Assembly: GCF_002027705.1 (NCBI RefSeq)
Contig: NZ_MBTG01000008.1
Coordinates: 124,001 to 188,000 of the forward strand
Length of the DNA stretch: 64,000 nucleotides
Source of the DNA: Paenibacillus ferrarius
GTDB lineage: Bacteria > Bacillota > Bacilli > Paenibacillales > NBRC-103111
Direction: 5' to 3'
In this document: one piece after another, positions 8,742 to 17,430 of the stretch
How the letters are laid out: every line of letters begins with the position of its first letter
Position numbering within the stretch: the stretch's first letter is position 1
Translations under genes and position numbers: made by a program
The notes under the pieces: model-generated
The model's input: the letters and a program-made list of their open reading frames with translations, nothing else
Told to the model about the DNA's origin: nothing
Database searches by the model: none

Positions 8742-9857
8742 TTACTTGCCTGTCATTTCCGTAAATTTCTTCACTACATCAGCTTTCATTGAAGATGCCT
8801 TGTCTCTGTCATAATTAACAAGCTTAACATCCTCAATCTTGATCATGCCGTCAGGTGGCGCAACGTCTTTTCTAACCGAGTAGCGATTGGACATTTGTGT
8901 ATTCATTTCCCCAACCGGCTTCGTTAACAGCCAATCAACGAATTTCTTGGCATTTTCCGTGTTCGCTCCGCCTTTCACAACACCAACGCCACCGATTTCA
9001 AACGCCGTTTGCTCAGGAACGATAACCTTGATCGGGTAACCCTTTTTGGCGGATTTCACAATATCATGAGCCCAAGACATGGCGGCAACGAATTCTCCTG
9101 TAGCGGTAAGCGTAATGCCATCGCCTGCAGCCGGCGTATAATGATGCACATTCGCATTTAGTTTCTTGAGATAATCCCAACCTTTATCCTCACCCAATCG
9201 GAACAATTGATCCGCTATAAAAATGTAGCCGCCACCCGCTGTCGCCGGATTGGATGTAAGGAAAAGACCTTTGTAATTAGGATCCAACAAATCGTCCCAA
9301 GTCGCTGGTTCTTTGACGCCTTTGGGAGCCAGCTCCTTTTGAAATCTATCTTTATTGAGCACGATGCCCAGAACGCCCATATACCAGCCTTGCCAGAAGC
9401 CTTTCGGATCATTAAATTTCGCATCGATATCCTTGGCATTCGGGGAGCTGTATTTCTCAAGCAAGCCTTGCTGAGCCAAAGGTTCGTAGAACTCAACGGA
9501 CCCTCCGACGAAAATGTCTGCTTGTGGATTCGCCTTTTCAGCTTGAATCCGTGTACTGGCATCTCCTGCGCCGTTTAAACGGATATATTCGATATCAATC
9601 CCTGTATCTTCTTGAAACTTCTTTTTAATTTGGACGATATCATCCTCATTTAATGCCGCATAGACAACTAGCTTTTTGGACTCTGGAGCTTTCGAGGGTT
9701 TGGCAGCTTCGCTGCTTGCCGCACTTGCAGGAGCAGCCGATGCTGCCGTTGTCTGCGTATTTTTGGCAGTCCCGCACCCCGATAAAACGGTAGTGATTGC
9801 GAATAATGTGACCATGGATAAACTCATAACACGCGCTTTTGGTTTCTGAAAAAACAT
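8742..9857 (-). CDS. ABC transporter solute-binding lipoprotein (iron/phosphonate/sugar-phosphate type)
   Basis: About 371 residues. Signal peptide with lipobox LSGC (Cys28), an Ala/Ser-rich linker, then the binding fold starting KKLVVYAALNEDDI and including QADIFVGGSVEFYEP. This is the cluster that includes Fe(III)-, 2-aminoethylphosphonate- and AfuA-type hexose-phosphate-binding proteins. The tyrosine pair typical of iron coordination is not obvious, which together with the phosphatase and metallo-hydrolase of the operon favours a phosphorylated ligand (inference). The start at 9857 has AGGAGG 6 bp upstream; the frame open to 9962 would overlap the previous gene. Confidence 0.87.
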   Translation of the reverse strand: MFFQKPKARVMSLSMVTLFAITTVLSGCGTAKNTQTTAASAAPASAASSEAAKPSKAPESKKLVVYAALNEDDIVQIKKKFQEDTGIDIEYIRLNGAGDASTRIQAEKANPQADIFVGGSVEFYEPLAQQGLLEKYSSPNAKDIDAKFNDPKGFWQGWYMGVLGIVLNKDRFQKELAPKGVKEPATWDDLLDPNYKGLFLTSNPATAGGGYIFIADQLFRLGEDKGWDYLKKLNANVHHYTPAAGDGITLTATGEFVAAMSWAHDIVKSAKKGYPIKVIVPEQTAFEIGGVGVVKGGANTENAKKFVDWLLTKPVGEMNTQMSNRYSVRKDVAPPDGMIKIEDVKLVNYDRDKASSMKADVVKKFTEMTGK

Positions 9858-9898
9858 GTCCATCCTCCTAATAGATCTATCTCTCTTATTTATCGAAT

Positions 9899-11233
9899 TT
9901 ATTGAGCTGTCACAGTTGCCGTTACTTTGGCCTGTCCATTGCTGGTCAGGGCATTGTTCCAAGTCATCGTATTACCTGGAGCTATCACGGCTGAGACATA
10001 GCCCATATCATCATCACCAGAGGTTCCGTCTGAATCATAAACATGAATTTCCACATTGGTATTGGATGGTTTGGCTACATAAACCGTGCTGTAACTTTCT
10101 GAGAAGTTAGGCCCGAACTCTGCATCGTTAGCCCCAAAAATGATGTTGTACGATTGATTCTTCGGCGCATCATTTTTCTTCCAGAATCTCGCATCAGTCT
10201 GACCTTGGCCATTCACATAGGCTTTGATATAAATATCGCTTTTCCCGCCGAACGGATCACGGTCTTCCAAGCTTTGTGCGTTGGTCAGAACAATTTTATG
10301 AGAATAGTAGGGATTAAACACATAGTTATGTGAGAAGTTGCCTAAACCGTTCAGATGTACATCGACTTGATGAGCCGGATCTGACCAGTTCATCCCTTGC
10401 AAAGCCGGGCCATCGTCGCTATCATCCCAGCCCCACGGTGCATTGGCCGAGTTAGGTGTGTGATTATCTCCGGCAAAGGTGCCCCATGAAGAAAAAATGT
10501 TAGGATCATTTCTTCGGCTCCAAAGATCGCCCCACTCGATTAAGGCATATCCATAGTGGTTCGTGTAGCTGCCGGATGTCGTTGTCGGAAACTGAGCTGT
10601 GCCTGTATAGTCATAAACGATGCCATCTCCACCGGGAGCACTCGATCCATCATAGGCCTTCACGCCATGTCCGCCGCTTGGGCTTTGTCCGTTCGCCTGA
10701 CAGAAAACTTTGGGGTGGCTTCCGTCAAAAAGCACGCCGCCATCCACGTTGTCAGAGCCCGAAGTAATGCTTGGATCATTCGTATAGTCGTACCATTGGT
10801 TATGCGCCATTGTCTCCATTAATTGGAACGTTCCGTATGTAGATCCGTCTTTTTTGATGACAAGGAACAAACCTTCAAGATCATTTTCATGGGCATCAAG
10901 CGGTCTTGTGTAAGCATCATCTCTGGCGTGGAACAAATCATATTCAATAAAATAATGCGTAGTTGTTTCTGCCACCTTGTAATAAACATAGGCATTTTCA
11001 TTGTAGTTGTTCAGATTATCCCAGTTATTTCGAGCCAGATAATCACCGTCATAGTTGAAATTCGTAATAAAGTCAGCTCTTACATCAAGATCGGCATTCA
11101 CATCTTGGTAAATTTGCGGAGCCCAATGAGCAGCCAAATCCGAATAACTTGCGGCTTGTGTCGTGGCGCCGCCACTTAAGAAAGGAACGACCAATGTAAG
11201 TACGGTCATAACACTCAGAACTATTTTCTTCAT
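9899..11233 (-). CDS. Secreted protein with HEND-type (VPS62/NPP1-like?) domain and C2-like C-terminus
   Basis: 444 residues. Signal peptide MKKIVLSVMTVLTLVV..AQAA (cleaved near residue 28). The N-terminal two thirds contains HWAPQIYQDV, FIEYDLFHARDD, AHENDLEGLFLV and MAHNQW, motifs reminiscent of VPS62/NPP1-like secreted proteins, whose biochemistry is poorly known. The last about 110 residues (DIYIKAYVNGQ... VEIHVYDSDGTSGDDDMG) look like a Ca2+-binding C2 sandwich. GGAGGG precedes the ATG. It is the first gene of the operon, 41 bp before the binding lipoprotein, so it likely generates or captures the ligand outside the cell. Catalytic function is not established. Confidence 0.75.
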   Translation of the reverse strand: MKKIVLSVMTVLTLVVPFLSGGATTQAASYSDLAAHWAPQIYQDVNADLDVRADFITNFNYDGDYLARNNWDNLNNYNENAYVYYKVAETTTHYFIEYDLFHARDDAYTRPLDAHENDLEGLFLVIKKDGSTYGTFQLMETMAHNQWYDYTNDPSITSGSDNVDGGVLFDGSHPKVFCQANGQSPSGGHGVKAYDGSSAPGGDGIVYDYTGTAQFPTTTSGSYTNHYGYALIEWGDLWSRRNDPNIFSSWGTFAGDNHTPNSANAPWGWDDSDDGPALQGMNWSDPAHQVDVHLNGLGNFSHNYVFNPYYSHKIVLTNAQSLEDRDPFGGKSDIYIKAYVNGQGQTDARFWKKNDAPKNQSYNIIFGANDAEFGPNFSESYSTVYVAKPSNTNVEIHVYDSDGTSGDDDMGYVSAVIAPGNTMTWNNALTSNGQAKVTATVTAQ

Positions 11234-11376
11234 AAAATAATGTCCCTCCGAGAATGAAGTTATTTTAAATTCAGAATAGCCGTCATGCTTACCCTCATCT
11301 GCCAGAAAATCGACTGTACAGAATCATTTCCGCATTATTTGCGAAAGCCCCCTTTCGTCATGTTCGTACGTCGTTC

Positions 11377-11395
11377 ATGCTGTCTGACATCTCAA
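11377..11395. promoter_or_regulatory. GntR operator, operon side
   Basis: ATGCTGTCTGACATCTCAA. Its core TGTCTGACA is a dyad, and the 19 bp recur inverted, with one change, at 11528. On the minus strand the site begins directly behind the -10 box of the operon promoter. Confidence 0.75.
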
Positions 11396-11425
11396 ATTAT
11401 AGGGACTTTCGCTTCTTAGTGTCAA
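11396..11425 (-). promoter_or_regulatory. SigA promoter of the seven-gene operon
   Basis: Consensus TTGACA-18-TATAAT on the minus strand; the operator touches its -10 box. Confidence 0.8.
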
Positions 11426-11498
11426 TGAATCTAATGTTAAATAATTGTGTAGATAACGCCGTCTATCAAGGTATCTGGGCCATAGGACAAGATAATAG

Positions 11499-11528
11499 TT
11501 GTTCAAAAAAACAAGGTTGTGATACACT
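11499..11528 (+). promoter_or_regulatory. Promoter of the GntR gene
   Basis: TTGTTC-18-TACACT, with the second operator starting at the last base of the -10 box, the mirror image of the operon promoter. Confidence 0.55.
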
Positions 11529-11546
11529 TGAGTTGTCAGACAGCAT
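11528..11546. promoter_or_regulatory. GntR operator, autoregulatory side
   Basis: TTGAGTTGTCAGACAGCAT, the inverse complement (one mismatch) of the site at 11377. Confidence 0.75.
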
Positions 11547-11607
11547 TAAATTTTAGAGCATGCTTTACCCGAATTCGATCACATTTACGGAGAGGAATCG
11601 CTGAAAT

Positions 11608-12315
11608 TTGGAAAAGAAATTGCTATACCTCAAGGTCAAAGAGGAACTCGAAAGAAGCATCAACGAAGGCGAGCTCAAGCCAGGGGAAAAGCTTCCCTCC
11701 GAGCCCGAGCTGGCAAAGAAATTCGAAGTAAGCCGTCCAACGCTTCGCGAAGCGCTTAAGATGCTTCAACGTGAAAAGGTTCTCATCAGCAAAAACGGCG
11801 TTGGAACCTATGTCAACACACGATCTGAGTTCATTATCCATCCGCTTAGCAAATTGCAAAGTGTCGGTCAGATGATCAAAAATCAGGGCTTTCTGGAAAG
11901 CGAGTCCGACATCAAGCTCTACACGCGTGAGCCGGAGGAAGATTGGAAAAAACAACTGCTCATTGACGAACCCGTTGTCATTCTGGAGCGTTCGCGTACA
12001 GCGAATGGCAACAAAGTGGCGTTTTATTATAATATCTTTCCACAAAGCTTGGTCCAAGGTCATTTGGATGGGGAGTTTTCGGGCGCTATTTTTGATTTTC
12101 TCCAAAGCAAGACGGGCATCCATATTGCTTATGCCATGACGGAAATCTGTGCAATAAACAGTTCCAAAAAAATGGATCAGAACGCGATTGACGTGCTTGG
12201 CAGCGAAATCATTTTGTTGAAGCAGCTTCACTTTGATGATAATGATAAGCCTATTTTCTATTCTTTGGACTACTTGAAAAATAGCGTCTTTAAATTTTTT
12301 ATTAAACGTGAATAG
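11608..12315 (+). CDS. GntR/HutC-type regulator with UTRA ligand domain
   Basis: 235 residues. N-terminal winged helix (GELKPGEKLPSEPELAKKF..SRPTLREALKMLQREKVL) followed from about residue 80 by a UTRA effector domain. The start is TTG (11608) with GGAGAGG upstream. It is divergent from the transporter operon, and paired operators sit in both promoters, so it very probably represses both units and is released by a metabolite of the imported compound. HutC-type relatives sense sugar phosphates, phosphonates or amino-acid derivatives. Confidence 0.88.
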   Translation: MEKKLLYLKVKEELERSINEGELKPGEKLPSEPELAKKFEVSRPTLREALKMLQREKVLISKNGVGTYVNTRSEFIIHPLSKLQSVGQMIKNQGFLESESDIKLYTREPEEDWKKQLLIDEPVVILERSRTANGNKVAFYYNIFPQSLVQGHLDGEFSGAIFDFLQSKTGIHIAYAMTEICAINSSKKMDQNAIDVLGSEIILLKQLHFDDNDKPIFYSLDYLKNSVFKFFIKRE

Positions 12316-12453
12316 ATAGGCGCTAAGCTTACTAACTTCCAGGTAAGTAGATAACACTTTCCATACTATCTGCATTAAAAGTGCGTACTTTTGATGCCTC
12401 TTCTTATGGGTTATATTTAAATGGATAGAAACTTGTACCTGGAGGAGATAACT

Positions 12454-13431
12454 ATGAAGTACAGTTACTTGGGACGTTCAGGCTTGAAAGTCAGCCAATT
12501 ATGTTTAGGAACGATGAATTTCGGTGTAGATACAGATGAACAGGAAGCTTTTCGCATCATGGATGCCGCACTAGATGCAGGCATCAACTTCTTCGATACC
12601 GCTAATATTTACGGTTGGGGCGAGAATGCAGGACGCACCGAAGAAATTATCGGCCGCTGGTTCGCACAAGGTGGCAACCGCAGAGAGAAAACGGTTCTAG
12701 CCACCAAGTTTTATGGCGACATGCATGATGCGAACGACGGCCCAAATCGGGATGCCGGTCTATCCGCTTATAAGCTTCGCCGCCATTTGGATGCCTCTTT
12801 GCGCCGTCTTCAAACGGACCATATTGAGCTGTATCAAATGCATCATGTGGATCGCAATGTCTCGTGGGATGAGCTTTGGGAAGCTTTCCAAGTTCCTCTC
12901 AACCAAGGCAAAATCGGCTATGTCGGCTCAAGCAATTTCGCTGGCCGCGATCTTGTGAAAGCGCAATATGAAGCCAAAGCCCGCCATTTCCTTGGGCTTA
13001 TTTCGGAACAGCACAAATACAGCTTGCTTTGCAGGCTGCCGGAGCTGGAAGTATTGCCAGCCGCGGAAGAACTCGGCATTGGCGTCATTGCCTGGAGCCC
13101 TCTAGATGGCGGATTGTTAAGCGGCAACGCCTTGAATCCTGTCCCAGGCTCCAGAAGAGCAAGCAACGCTGAGAATGTAAACAAGCACCGTGCCAAGCTG
13201 GAAGCTTTCGCGGCGTTATGCAAGGAGCTCGGAGAGAACGAAGCGAATGTCGCCTTGGCATGGACACTTGTCCACCCGGCGATGACAGCTCCGATTATCG
13301 GACCTCGTACCCTTGAACAGTTCCAGAATACACTGCGCGTAGTCGACATCGTACTGGATGAATCCACATTGAAGAAGCTAGACGAAATTTTCCCTGGTCC
13401 CGGTTCAGCTCCGCAAGCTTACGCTTGGTAA
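12454..13431 (+). CDS. Aldo/keto reductase
   Basis: 325 residues starting MKYSYLGRSGLKVSQLCLGTMNFG, with the family markers GINFFDTANIYGWGENAGRTEEIIG and LRRLQTDHIELYQMHHVD, a (beta/alpha)8 NADPH-dependent oxidoreductase of the YdhF/YccK-like group. The catalytic Asp-Tyr pair (D of DTANIY and the Tyr four residues on) is visible. GGAGG 7-8 bp before the ATG at 12454 decides the start over 12421. It stands alone behind the GntR gene and ends at a bidirectional terminator. Confidence 0.88.
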   Translation: MKYSYLGRSGLKVSQLCLGTMNFGVDTDEQEAFRIMDAALDAGINFFDTANIYGWGENAGRTEEIIGRWFAQGGNRREKTVLATKFYGDMHDANDGPNRDAGLSAYKLRRHLDASLRRLQTDHIELYQMHHVDRNVSWDELWEAFQVPLNQGKIGYVGSSNFAGRDLVKAQYEAKARHFLGLISEQHKYSLLCRLPELEVLPAAEELGIGVIAWSPLDGGLLSGNALNPVPGSRRASNAENVNKHRAKLEAFAALCKELGENEANVALAWTLVHPAMTAPIIGPRTLEQFQNTLRVVDIVLDESTLKKLDEIFPGPGSAPQAYAW

Positions 13432-13434
13432 TAC

Positions 13435-13475
13435 AAAAAAGCCATTTCATCTGAACATAGATGAAATGGCTTTTT
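13435..13475. terminator. Bidirectional terminator between aldo/keto reductase and ecsB
   Basis: GCCATTTCATC pairs with GATGAAATGGC, flanked by AAAAAA on the left and TTTTT on the right, serving both converging genes. Confidence 0.9.
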
Positions 13476-13487
13476 CTCTGATAGAAC

Positions 13488-14708
13488 TCAATACCAGCTT
13501 GTGAACACAGAAGAAGTCCCGTACGCAAGCGGGAATGCCGCCCCCACCATCAGGATAGGTCCCCACCAAGTGAAGAAGGAGATTCCTGTAAACAAACTGA
13601 TAAGGATAAGCGCTGGCAAGACGAGAACCGGAATTGCCGTTTGCAGGGCTTGATGCTTCGCTGTATCGGGCAGGGTGAACAAGGTCAGGAACGGTGTTGT
13701 TAGTTCACCCTTGCAGAAGGATTTTCTCCAAAAGACTAATAGAGAGGCAGATATAATCCAGATCGTGATTTTAAGAGGACCTGGCAGGACAAACATGACA
13801 CCGCTGATCACAACGACGAATTGGATCGATTGCTTCCACTGGGTACCGTTTCGGAAAAATGATTTCGTTAACAAATCCGCGATCCCGTTGCTCGCCCCTC
13901 TGCCCTTGAACAAGCGTTGGGACCTTCCGAAGAAAAGCGGGTATTTCCGCGTTGATTTCCGTTTCCTTTCGATGACACGAATTAGCATCAGTGAGACGAT
14001 TCTAAACCGCGCATCTCGCTCTCTAGCGATGTCCGTCAGGAAAGCCCCCTTCTCTTGCAAGCGTATTTTGCTTAAGAAAATAAACAGAACAAGCAAAACA
14101 AGATTAGCGGCCCAGCTGTACCAGATTTGAGCAGTCAATTCCGTCACCAATACGTAGTACAGGAAATAAAGACCTGCAAAGAGTACAATTCGTACCAGCC
14201 ATTGAACAATCCCATGAATGCGCAGGGAAAGCAATTGGCGAAGCAGACCAAGGTTTATTTTCAAAAGATAGGTCAGCAGCCACAAGCAAATAACTTGCGT
14301 CAGGTTAAAGGAATCGGCTTGGATGAGCAGAGGCAGAAACACAAGCACTAACAATAACGTGGTAACGCCTTGCAAAACAAGCGAATACCGGTATCCAAGA
14401 TGCATGAGATGCTGGAACCACTCCTGATTCTGCCGAAGGAAAAGCTGATCTCCCTCCTCAACAAAGTAACGAATCGTTCCAAGCCACGTGAACACATAGA
14501 AAACCGCGGTAACCAAGCCTAACGGTATCCAACTAAACCAAGATGGCTGAGTCCCCCACCAAGAGACATATTGATAACCGGCCACAATCATCAGCGGTAT
14601 CACAAAATAAATTGCGATGATCCAATCCACAGCCATTCGCAAGGCGCGATATTGGAAGTGCCAATCCGAACGTACTCTTCGACTAAATAGCTGAAAGCTG
14701 CTCTTCAT
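13488..14708 (-). CDS. ecsB: EcsB-family ABC transporter permease
   Basis: 406 residues with about eight to nine hydrophobic segments and a basic loop (RLQEKGAFLTDIARERDARF), matching EcsB of bacilli in length and N-terminal form (FSRRVRSDWHFQYRALRMAVDWIIAIYF is split by helix 1). It starts 16 bp behind the ATPase stop, with GAGAGGGGG as ribosome site. EcsAB affects secretion, protease processing and competence in Bacillus; the transported substrate is not settled. Confidence 0.85.
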   Translation of the reverse strand: MKSSFQLFSRRVRSDWHFQYRALRMAVDWIIAIYFVIPLMIVAGYQYVSWWGTQPSWFSWIPLGLVTAVFYVFTWLGTIRYFVEEGDQLFLRQNQEWFQHLMHLGYRYSLVLQGVTTLLLVLVFLPLLIQADSFNLTQVICLWLLTYLLKINLGLLRQLLSLRIHGIVQWLVRIVLFAGLYFLYYVLVTELTAQIWYSWAANLVLLVLFIFLSKIRLQEKGAFLTDIARERDARFRIVSLMLIRVIERKRKSTRKYPLFFGRSQRLFKGRGASNGIADLLTKSFFRNGTQWKQSIQFVVVISGVMFVLPGPLKITIWIISASLLVFWRKSFCKGELTTPFLTLFTLPDTAKHQALQTAIPVLVLPALILISLFTGISFFTWWGPILMVGAAFPLAYGTSSVFTSWY

Positions 14709-14724
14709 TTAAGCTGTCCCCCTC

Positions 14725-15438
14725 TCATAATAAAGAATGGAAACAATCGAATAAAGGGGCGTCCGGCATACCGCACTGCTGTTGAATGTCCTGCAGTGTT
14801 CCGTTAGCTACCAATCTGCCGCCTGATAGCAGCACGAACGAACTGCATATACGCTCTGCTGTATCAAGCACATGCGTACTCATCAGAATGCCTGCGCCGC
14901 GCTTGCGTTCTTCTTCCAACATGCCTAAGAAATCCTTAATTGCTTTGGGATCCAAGCCTATGAAAGGCTCGTCCACGATATACACATCCGGCTTGTTCAA
15001 AAAACCAAGAATCAGCATAATTTTCTGCTGCATCCCTTTGGAAAATTTCCCAGGCAATTGATGTTTCTCATCCAACAGCCTAAACCGATGCAGAAGATCG
15101 TCCGCACGCTCAAGGAAAACCTCTCGATCCAGATCGTAAACGGAAGCCGCGAATTCCATATGCTCCCAAAGTGTTAGTTCATCGTACAAAATCGGATGTT
15201 CCGGAATATAAGCATAGCTTTTCCGCTCGCCTATAAACGATATTTTGCCTTTAAAATCCTTCAATAAGCCAAGGATACTCTTGATTGTCGTGCTCTTCCC
15301 TGCTCCATTGGGCCCGAGCAGCCCGACCAATTCTCCTTGCTTCACATCAAAATGAATCTGTTTAATCGTATCCGGCTGCTCATCATAGCCGGCTTGATCA
15401 ATATGTACGTTGAGCACTGCTAATCGTTCATCTGACAC
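14725..15438 (-). CDS. ecsA: EcsA-family ABC transporter ATPase
   Basis: 237 residues. Walker A GPNGAGKST (42-50), Walker B IVDEP, and a divergent signature FSKGMQQK instead of LSGGQ, as is usual in EcsA. An insertion reading YAYIPEHPILYDELTLWEH matches the family. GTG start at 15438 with AAGGGTAGG upstream. Forms a two-gene unit with ecsB. Confidence 0.87.
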   Translation of the reverse strand: MSDERLAVLNVHIDQAGYDEQPDTIKQIHFDVKQGELVGLLGPNGAGKSTTIKSILGLLKDFKGKISFIGERKSYAYIPEHPILYDELTLWEHMEFAASVYDLDREVFLERADDLLHRFRLLDEKHQLPGKFSKGMQQKIMLILGFLNKPDVYIVDEPFIGLDPKAIKDFLGMLEEERKRGAGILMSTHVLDTAERICSSFVLLSGGRLVANGTLQDIQQQCGMPDAPLFDCFHSLL

Positions 15439-15964
15439 TTGTGGTCGCCTACCCTTCTACCTTCATCATATATCACGAACCTTCACATTCCAACATCGTA
15501 TCATGAATTGCTCGTGTGGAACATGAATGTCAGATAAAAAAATAGGCATCTTCAAAAGAACCTATGGGGTTGGTAGTACCTCCATTTTACTAATGAGAGA
15601 CAGCCTTTTTGGCAGGCTCAGCTGACTTTCCCGCGGATGCAGCCTTTTTCATTAATAGCAGCTACTCTTTAACAGAGCCTAACAAAGCACCCTTTGGAGC
15701 AATCTCCCAGCTTCAGCAAGATGCCACCCAGCCACCGCCCTCAAGCTAAAGCCTGCATAAGTGCAGGCTTTTTGGCTCGAATCATGTGAAATCATCACAA
15801 AGCCTGCGATTATGCAGGCTTTGTGAGCTTTTCCTTCCTGAATTCGGAAAAAGCTCTCCAAAGGATGCATTATCGCAGGCTTTTCCCTATTTCCCCTATA
15901 TCCAAGAGAAAAAGATGCATATTTGCAGGAATGTACGAATCTGATGGACCTGAGGCCTGACTAG
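15439..15964. other. Long non-coding gap with repeats
   Basis: No gene accepted. Contains one degenerate family-B hairpin unit at about 15595-15622 (GAGACAGCC..GGCAGGCTC) and the four-unit family-A array at 15751-15930, which ends about 35 bp from the GNAT stop codon. Confidence 0.6.
15751..15930. repeat. Palindrome array, family A, four units
   Basis: Units start at 15752 (CCTGCATAAGTGCAGG), 15803 (CCTGCGATTATGCAGG), 15864 (GATGCATTATCGCAGG) and 15914 (GATGCATATTTGCAGG). Steps are 51, 61 and 50 bp. The first two are extended palindromes with flanking GC and AAA/TTT; the last two have one diverged arm. Confidence 0.88.
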
Positions 15965-16471
15965 CTAGACTTCCTTTTCATATAAACTGCCTCGCCAGCT
16001 ATGCTCGCCGGACTGCAATTGGAATGTTCCTCTATATGTAAAGTTCTGTTTGCGATAATAGCCATTCAACGCCTCATTCGAAGCCATGCAATCAAGTCTC
16101 ACATATCTTTTGTTATGAGCTTTCACATATTCCTCAATCCACTTCAGCATGTATGGGCCAATGCTGCGCCCAGCTTGTGTTCTTCGAACCACAAAGCGAT
16201 GCAAATAGCCTGAATCCTCATTGTGCAGCTCTCCCCACACGCTAGGATCAGACCATTGCAGCGCAAAGCTTCCTACAATTTCGTCGTTTATCTTCACGAG
16301 AAAAATTTGCCTGTTTTGAAAATAGGCCAATACGGTTTCGCGATTAAAATACTCCGGCCGCCACTGATCAATCCCATTGTCCAGCATCCAATGCGCTGCT
16401 TCCAGCCACAACGAAAGAACCTCGTCAACTTGCGAGGGGGAGGCTTCCAAGATGTCTATTTCGTGTAACAT
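15965..16471 (-). CDS. GNAT-family N-acetyltransferase
   Basis: 168 residues. The acetyl-CoA region reads LHRFVVRRTQAGRSIGPYMLKWIEE (split R-x-x-G-x-G/A-like motif), followed by VRLDCMASNEALNGYYRKQNF, typical of GNAT enzymes. The ATG at 16471 has GGAGG 7 bp upstream and is preferred over 16492. Substrate unknown; a single-gene unit. Confidence 0.82.
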   Translation of the reverse strand: MLHEIDILEASPSQVDEVLSLWLEAAHWMLDNGIDQWRPEYFNRETVLAYFQNRQIFLVKINDEIVGSFALQWSDPSVWGELHNEDSGYLHRFVVRRTQAGRSIGPYMLKWIEEYVKAHNKRYVRLDCMASNEALNGYYRKQNFTYRGTFQLQSGEHSWRGSLYEKEV

Positions 16472-16587
16472 GATGAACCTCCAAAATTTCAATTACTAAC
16501 TATTCCTATTGATTAACTTTCATATAAAACCAATTTTACCATCGATATCTTCTGCCTGTCAATTTATTAGCGACGCTGTCCAGCATA

Positions 16588-17184
16588 CTAACCTTCTTCC
16601 CATTTGGCAAGTATGGTTGTCATAATGTCCTTTTTCGTCTCTTCCTCGAACCCATTTCTCAGCTCAATGATGAATTCAATAAACAATAAAGTGACCAGCT
16701 CGTTCAAGTCCATGTCCAGCGATGTCTCATATTTACAATCCCAATCCGCGAAAAATACAGCAATCCGATTCACTTCTCTGGGGTGAACACCGATGTTGAG
16801 AGTCAGATAGTCTCGATCCCCCATCCCACCCAACCGATGAGTCAGACTCCATTGAAATTTAGGAACACTGCGTATGGGTCGTACATCCTTGTCTGCTAAT
16901 ACAGAGTTTGCATGTAGCAGGTGACTGTAGTTTTCTCTCAAATCGAGCAGATAATCGTACAAATCATTTCCTTGGCGGACGCGATCCAGAAAATTATCAA
17001 ATAAGAGCTTGACGATGAACGTTACATTCACGCCGACAAGTTCTTCGTTGGTTGTGTATTTCATGTCCTCAATAAACACTTCAGCCCGGTTAAAAAAGTC
17101 ACGAGGCGCGCGAACTTTAACCGTATGGTAAACATCAACTGAGTCTCTGTTAAAAAAACTTGCCCATGATTTTAAAGTTAGCAT
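16588..17184 (-). CDS. Uncharacterised 198-residue protein
   Basis: No family recognised. Soluble, acidic-basic mixed, with WASFFNRDSVDVYHTVKV, a strand-rich middle and a C-terminal helix LNELVTLLFIEFIIELRNGFEEETKKD. No membrane segment or signal peptide. The ATG at 17184 follows AAGGAGG by 11 bp; a GTG at 17208 would add eight residues but lacks a site. It diverges from the PadR gene across a 246-bp regulatory region. Confidence 0.65.
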   Translation of the reverse strand: MLTLKSWASFFNRDSVDVYHTVKVRAPRDFFNRAEVFIEDMKYTTNEELVGVNVTFIVKLLFDNFLDRVRQGNDLYDYLLDLRENYSHLLHANSVLADKDVRPIRSVPKFQWSLTHRLGGMGDRDYLTLNIGVHPREVNRIAVFFADWDCKYETSLDMDLNELVTLLFIEFIIELRNGFEEETKKDIMTTILAKWEEG

Positions 17185-17317
17185 GCAGCAGCGCTCCTCC
17201 TTATTCACTCTATTACTATGTATTCGAAATCTAGCAAACTTATGACAAGGAGATCAGATTGCTTGAACAAGCCGTAAAGAGGAGTTTTAACTGTGATACA
17301 AAATGTGTTTTTTGCGT

Positions 17318-17346
17318 GTTGACAGCTATATCGCATCGCGATATAC
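17318..17346 (+). promoter_or_regulatory. Consensus promoter of the padR operon
   Basis: TTGACA-17-TATACT; the spacer is occupied by a 19-bp operator. Confidence 0.8.
17326..17344. promoter_or_regulatory. PadR-type operator 1
   Basis: TATATCGCATCGCGATATA, an 8-3-8 perfect palindrome lying between -35 and -10. Confidence 0.7.
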
Positions 17347-17357
17347 TTCACTATATG

Positions 17358-17376
17358 ATATATCGCAACGCGATGT
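17358..17376. promoter_or_regulatory. PadR-type operator 2
   Basis: TATATCGCAACGCGATGTA, a near-copy of operator 1, 32 bp away (three helical turns) downstream of the -10 box. Confidence 0.65.
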
Positions 17377-17430
17377 AACGAGCCGTGACTGACCGACTGA
17401 AACTTCAATCAGTCTAGAAGGAGAAACGCC

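Noticed and set aside
8742-9857. Firm call as iron(III)-binding protein
   Set aside because: The tyrosine pair is not evident and operon partners suggest a phosphorylated ligand, so the substrate is left open.
11623-12375. 250-codon frame opposite the GntR gene
   Set aside because: Antisense shadow; the + strand protein has clear GntR/UTRA motifs.
15595-15660. Further full family-B array before ecsA
   Set aside because: Only one good hairpin unit; the next candidates are at 39 bp spacing, not 51 or 61.
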